DNA of 64,000 bases from Bifidobacterium pluvialisilvae. GTDB taxonomy: Bacteria; Actinomycetota; Actinomycetes; Actinomycetales; Bifidobacteriaceae. Position numbers and translations under genes: made by a program. The notes beneath the pieces were generated by a model that ran no database searches, was not told the DNA's origin, and worked only from the letters and a program-made list of their open reading frames with translations. The DNA lies in the NCBI RefSeq assembly GCF_019331695.1, contig NZ_JAHBBI010000001.1:248001-312000 (forward strand), read 5' to 3'. This document shows, one piece after another, positions 58,937-64,000 of this stretch. Positions within the stretch are counted from its first letter, which is position 1, and each line of letters begins with the position of its first letter.

Positions 58937-60085
58937 TCATGCCGGAGAAATCTCCACGTGAAGGACCTCGGGGACGAACCGGGCGCACACGGACCGCAAT
59001 GCACGGATTCCGTCGGTCGCGATCCCAAGCCTTGTTGCGGCCCCGTCGAGGGCGGACTCCGACCGACGCCACAGGCGTGCGATACGGTCCCTGGACCGGT
59101 CCACGGCCCCCGATGCCACGAATGCGTCGATGATGCGGCGTACGTCGGCGTCATCGCGCCCTGACCGCGAGAACCGGTCGCGCAGGAACGCGGCCTCGGC
59201 CGGGTCGGCGTCGTCGAGGGCGTCGAGGGCGTCGGCGAGCAGCACCGTTCTCTTGCCCTCCCGGATGTCTCCGCCTACCGGCTTGCCGGTCACGGCCGGG
59301 TCGGCCACGACGTCGAGCAGATCGTCGGCCAGTTGGAACGCCGTGCCCAGTGGAACGCCGATCTCACGGGCGGTTTCGTGGGAGACCCCCGGTGCCACGC
59401 CGGCGGCGAGCAGGGCGAGCTCGATGGGGGCGACGGTCGTGTAGCTGGCGGTCTTCCAGCGAAACACCGCCAAGGCGTTCGACGCCAGCGCCGACGGGTC
59501 GTCAAGTGGCATGCGTTCGGCGGCGAGGTCCATGACCTGACCGATCTCCACATCGCGGTGCATGGCCAGGAACCGGTCGAGGATGGGACCGTGATGCGGC
59601 ATCGTGGCTGTGGCCTCGTTGACGATGGCCACACTCGCGGTGGCGAGCAGGTCGCCGAGCATGATGCCCAGTCCGCCTCCCATCGCCGCGGCGTCAAGAC
59701 CCGCGGACGTGGGGGAGTGGGCAGCGCAGAATGATTCCAGCGCCTTGTGCGCGGCCGGTCTTCCCCGACGCATGTCGGCGTCGTCGATGATGTCGTCGTG
59801 GACGAGCGCGGCCGTCTGAAACACCTCGATGGCGCAGGCCAGGTCCAACGCGCCCCGTGCCCCGGCGTCGTCGTCGGTCCCCGGGGTCCCGCGCAGGGCA
59901 TCGTGGAACGTCATGAGCAGCAGCGCCCGGAGGCGCTTGCCCCCGCGGCTGGAGACGAGCGCCTGATCGGCGACCGCCCGGCACAGCTGCTCGCTCGTGG
60001 CGGATCCGAGGTCGTCGGAATGCGCGTCGCACAGTCGGACGATGAGCTCGCCGATACGATGCTCGATCCGGTTACGTGTCGTCAT
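58937..60085 (-). CDS. Polyprenyl (geranylgeranyl-type) diphosphate synthase
   Basis: I use the ATG at 60085 (382 residues) because AGGA precedes it. An in-frame ATG at 60106 directly adjoins a dyad and would give 389. The enzyme condenses isopentenyl diphosphate to C15-C50 isoprenoids. The first Asp-rich motif is ALVHDDIIDDADMRRGRPAAH (about 95) and the second is FQLADDLLDVVADP (about 250), with GGKRLRALLL near residue 50. Chain length cannot be told with confidence. It may supply carriers for wall polymers. It is upstream of pknB in one operon. Confidence 0.9.
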   Translation of the reverse strand: MTTRNRIEHRIGELIVRLCDAHSDDLGSATSEQLCRAVADQALVSSRGGKRLRALLLMTFHDALRGTPGTDDDAGARGALDLACAIEVFQTAALVHDDIIDDADMRRGRPAAHKALESFCAAHSPTSAGLDAAAMGGGLGIMLGDLLATASVAIVNEATATMPHHGPILDRFLAMHRDVEIGQVMDLAAERMPLDDPSALASNALAVFRWKTASYTTVAPIELALLAAGVAPGVSHETAREIGVPLGTAFQLADDLLDVVADPAVTGKPVGGDIREGKRTVLLADALDALDDADPAEAAFLRDRFSRSGRDDADVRRIIDAFVASGAVDRSRDRIARLWRRSESALDGAATRLGIATDGIRALRSVCARFVPEVLHVEISPA

Positions 60086-60106
60086 CAATGGGTCCTGAAC
60101 GCTCAT

Positions 60107-60126
60107 GGTTCACACAATAATGAACC
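60107..60126 (-). promoter_or_regulatory. Dyad GGTTCA-N8-TGAACC overlapping the polyprenyl synthase promoter
   Basis: On the minus strand GGTTCATTATTGTGTGAACC is a perfect 6-bp inverted repeat. It encloses TATTGT, a possible -10 box (60114-60119), seven bases from the ATG at 60106. This predicts a transcription start at about 60106 and a leader of about 21 bases to the preferred ATG at 60085. The dyad could be an operator over this promoter. Confidence 0.5.
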
Positions 60127-60354
60127 GGTGCTGACAACACCATGCCGTTGGCGGAGGGACGGGCCACGCGCCGCATGGACCAAGAACGGTGTGATTGCAA
60201 CGAAAACCCACGTTCGTCAACATTGCCGGGAAACCGTGGGACGATTCCCTCGCGTCTGCGATAGTGGAATCCAGGCGGAGAGCGGTGGATACGGGGATGC
60301 GTCGTCGCCGGCGGGGAACGTCCCCGCCGAAGATGGCAGGAAAGGAGCCTGACG

Positions 60355-61020
60355 ATGACGACGACGGTGGGGCTGCGGCCCCTGGACGGCGATTACGCCG
60401 ACGAGGACAAGCTGCGGTCGATGAAGGTGGATGCGCGGACGATGGACGCGACGCGGGAGACGTTCAGACAGGCCCGGCGCAGGAAGGGCGTCGGGACGGC
60501 CGACCGGATATGGTTCCAGGAGCCGTTGGGGGAGTGGATGCGGCGGCTCGACGGCCGAAGCGACGACCTGGACCGCTCGAAGATGATCCGGCTGTGTGTG
60601 GGCATGGGCGAGGTGATGTCGATGCGCGACGCCGTGCTGATGGCCGTCCTGGCGAAGGTGGAGCAGGAACGGCTGCTCGTCCTGGCGTCGGAGCCCCATG
60701 ACCCGGAGGTCGGCAGGCTGGTGTATGACACGCTCCGTGCCGGATTCGAGGATCCGGACAGGCGCCCGGACCTCGAACGCTGCCAGCGGGGCATCGACTC
60801 GCTGGCGCGCATGGTCTGCCTGGTGCCGGCCGGATACTCCGTGCAGCCACTCACCTCCTTGGCCTACCTGCTGTGGTGGGTGGGGCGGGAGGAGCAGTCG
60901 CTCGCCTGTGCGGTACGTGCGCTGCTGCTCGACGACGGGTGCACGATGGCGTCCATCGTCGCCGGCGCCATATCCCGTGGGGTGGCCCCCGCATGGGTCC
61001 GCGGAGGCCACCGGGAATAA
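60355..61020 (+). CDS. DUF4192 family protein
   Basis: GGAAAGGAGCC lies upstream of the ATG; 221 residues. The sequence is largely helical, with DRIWFQEPLGEWMRRLDGRS, RLCVGMGEVMSMRDAVLMAV and, near the end, AGYSVQPLTSLAYLLWWVGR, EEQSLACAVRALLLDDGCTM. The end segment resembles the actinobacterial DUF4192 family, whose members often neighbour sigA. Many DUF4192 proteins are longer; this one may be a shorter variant. Function unknown. Confidence 0.75.
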   Translation: MTTTVGLRPLDGDYADEDKLRSMKVDARTMDATRETFRQARRRKGVGTADRIWFQEPLGEWMRRLDGRSDDLDRSKMIRLCVGMGEVMSMRDAVLMAVLAKVEQERLLVLASEPHDPEVGRLVYDTLRAGFEDPDRRPDLERCQRGIDSLARMVCLVPAGYSVQPLTSLAYLLWWVGREEQSLACAVRALLLDDGCTMASIVAGAISRGVAPAWVRGGHRE

Positions 61021-61122
61021 TCGTCCTTGGAACGTGGTTCACTCTATTAGTTGACAATTTGCTCTTGCCATAATTGTGCCTTCATGCTAAGAGGGCCGGC
61101 AGGACGAAGCCAGGAGGATAAG

Positions 61123-62538
<1,416 letters not shown>

Positions 62539-62571
62539 TTCTCGACGGTCATGCCGTCATCGGCTGCGGTT

Positions 62572-62596
62572 CGGCGGATGCCCCAGGCATCCGCCG
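62572..62596. terminator. Hairpin after sigA
   Basis: CGGCGGATGCC (62572-62582) pairs with GGCATCCGCCG (62586-62596) across a 3-base loop, then TTCGC. The T tract is weak, so it may only partly stop transcription into the topoisomerase gene. Confidence 0.6.
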
Positions 62597-62662
62597 TTCG
62601 CATGATACGGCATGATGCATGATTCCAATACAGACGTAATCCGACGACGATTGAGTGGGGAT

Positions 62663-64000
62663 ATGGCAGCAACCAAGGAAGAATACGGCGCGAAGGACCT
62701 CGCCGTGCTCGAAGGCCTCGACGCGGTGCGCAAGCGTCCGGGCATGTACATCGGCACCACCGACTCCCAAGGGCTCATGCACTGCCTGTGGGAGATCATC
62801 GACAACTCCGTCGACGAGGCGCTGGCCGGATTCTGCACGAGGATCGTGGTCACGCTGCACACCGACGGATCCATCACCGTGGCCGACAACGGCCGCGGCA
62901 TCCCCGTCGACAAGGAGCCGAAGACCGGCCTGACCGGCGTCGAGGTCGTACTCACCAAACTGCATGCCGGCGCCAAGTTCGGCAACGCCTCGTACAACGC
63001 CGTCGGCGGCCTGCACGGCGTCGGCTCGTCCGTGGTCAACGCCCTGAGCTCCCGTCTCGACGTGGAGGTCGACCGCAACGGCAAAACCTACCGCATGGAG
63101 TTCCACCAGGGGCATCCCGGCGTCTACTCCGACCCCGACCCCGCGCGCCCGTCCCCGGCCTCACCGTTCAAGAAGACCCGCAAGCGTTCGCCCACCGAGC
63201 TGCGCGAGGTCGGCAAGGTGCCGAAGAACACCACGGGAACGCGTATCCGCTACTGGGCCGACCCGGAGATCTTCAACTCGACGGCGCGGTTCAGCTACGA
63301 GCAGCTCATCGACCGCGTGCGGCAGACCAGCTTCCTCGTGCCGGGACTGTCCATCACGGTGGTGGACGAGAGCATCCCCGCGACCGGAGACGAGTCCATC
63401 GACGACTTCCGCGAGGTGGACGCCGCCGTCGCGGGTCAGGGAGATGTCTCCGACTCCGGCGACACTCCCGAGGACGGTCCCGACGCCGGTGCCACGGCCT
63501 CCACGGAGCCGGCCGTGACACACCACATGGAGGGGCGGTCCCACGCCCGTGTGGAGGAGTTCCTCCACACCGGCGGCGTCGTCGACTACGTCGATTTCCT
63601 CTCCAAGGGCGAACCCGTGTGCGACATCTGGCACATCAGCGGCGAGGGCACGTACCAGGAGGAGACGCAGGTCGTCGGCCCCGGCGGCGACCTGCATGCG
63701 CAGATGGTGGAACGCACCTGCGGCGTGGACATCGCGCTGCGGTGGACCAACGACTACGAGACCACCATCCGCAGTTTCGTCAACGTGGTGGAGACCCCCG
63801 GCGGCGGCATGCACGTGGACGGCTTCCTCAACGCCCTCACCCGTCAGGTGCGCAGGAACGTGGAGGCCAACGCCCGCAAGCTCAAGGTGAACCTCAAGGA
63901 CTCCTCGACGAAGGTCGAACGCGACGACGTGATGACCGGGCTGGTGGCCGTGGTCACCGTCCGCATCGCCGAACCGCAGTTCCAGGGCCAGACCAAGGAC
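62663..64000 (+). CDS. parE: DNA topoisomerase IV subunit B / second GyrB-type subunit (3' end outside window)
   Basis: GTGGGGAT precedes the ATG, and the frame is open to the window end (446 codons so far). The GHKL ATPase domain is clear: GLDAVRKRPGMYIGTTDSQG, WEIIDNSVDEALAG (the Asn-Asp metal site), DNGRGIPVDKEPKTG and the ATP lid GGLHGVGSSVVNALSS. The transducer domain follows. An Asp/Gly/Pro/Ala-rich insertion of about 55 residues (near 245-295) is not usual for GyrB. In actinobacteria the GyrB-like gene next to sigA is generally the topoisomerase IV one, but ParE versus GyrB cannot be proven here. Confidence 0.9.
   Translation, partial: MAATKEEYGAKDLAVLEGLDAVRKRPGMYIGTTDSQGLMHCLWEIIDNSVDEALAGFCTRIVVTLHTDGSITVADNGRGIPVDKEPKTGLTGVEVVLTKLHAGAKFGNASYNAVGGLHGVGSSVVNALSSRLDVEVDRNGKTYRMEFHQGHPGVYSDPDPARPSPASPFKKTRKRSPTELREVGKVPKNTTGTRIRYWADPEIFNSTARFSYEQLIDRVRQTSFLVPGLSITVVDESIPATGDESIDDFREVDAAVAGQGDVSDSGDTPEDGPDAGATASTEPAVTHHMEGRSHARVEEFLHTGGVVDYVDFLSKGEPVCDIWHISGEGTYQEETQVVGPGGDLHAQMVERTCGVDIALRWTNDYETTIRSFVNVVETPGGGMHVDGFLNALTRQVRRNVEANARKLKVNLKDSSTKVERDDVMTGLVAVVTVRIAEPQFQGQTKD

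Noticed and set aside
61021-61122. Consensus promoter TTGACA (61051-61056) with CATAAT for sigA
   Set aside because: The spacing between the two boxes is only 12 bases, too short; the true promoter pairing could not be settled.

Overview
The window comes from a GC-rich actinobacterium, most probably a Bifidobacterium. The evidence is gene content and order: scpA-scpB-typA, the paired actinobacterial families DUF3710 and DUF3159, clgR-DUF3046-recA-recX, secA followed by a stand-alone trpD, a ROK glucokinase, a PASTA-domain Ser/Thr kinase next to a polyprenyl synthase, and a primary sigma factor followed by a second GyrB-type topoisomerase subunit. GTG and TTG starts with clear Shine-Dalgarno sequences are frequent. 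I cannot name the species. I saw no tRNA, rRNA, insertion sequence, prophage or CRISPR array. The one RNA gene is RNase P RNA.

Layout. 1-3.2 kb: chromosome segregation (scpA end, scpB) and typA. 3.2-4.26 kb: a gene-free block holding a dense noncoding repeat array, the strangest DNA in the window. 4.26-8 kb: a membrane protein, pheA-tyrA (phenylalanine and tyrosine synthesis), a TetR regulator preceded by short tandem repeats, and a tiny SH3-like protein. 8.2-13.5 kb: a malate-type locus with a dicarboxylate transporter divergent from a malic/malolactic enzyme, then a LysR regulator and a carboxymuconolactone-decarboxylase-like protein. 13.5-22 kb: NAD(P)HX repair enzyme, GNAT, SGNH hydrolase, exonuclease III, XerC, a glycosyltransferase and a large membrane-anchored coiled-coil protein, with palindromic repeats between convergent genes. 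22.4-28.3 kb: five closely abutting or overlapping genes (DUF3710, DUF3159, an RNA methyltransferase, a half-length sugar-binding-like lipoprotein, a CtpE-like P-type ATPase). 28.3-36.7 kb: aconitase, nicotinamidase, a NarL-type two-component system, a small surface protein of lower GC, a 51-residue zinc-finger peptide and an EamA exporter, with several hairpins. 36.8-48.4 kb: Bax-inhibitor-1 family protein, small alarmone synthetase, miaB-miaA, ftsK, pgsA, cinA, clgR, DUF3046, recA (with a LexA box) and recX. 48.4-64 kb: rnpB, hpf, secA, trpD, glucokinase, plsC, the PASTA kinase, polyprenyl synthase, DUF4192, sigA and the start of parE/gyrB.

Most of the window is conserved housekeeping sequence. 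The accessory or unusual parts are the 3.2-3.9 kb array, the malate locus with its candidate operators, the regulator with iteron-like repeats at 7.6 kb, the half binding protein at 25.2 kb, and the structured spacers at 31.0-31.4 and 34.3-35.4 kb. All sites and domains were read by eye. No database or folding program was run.
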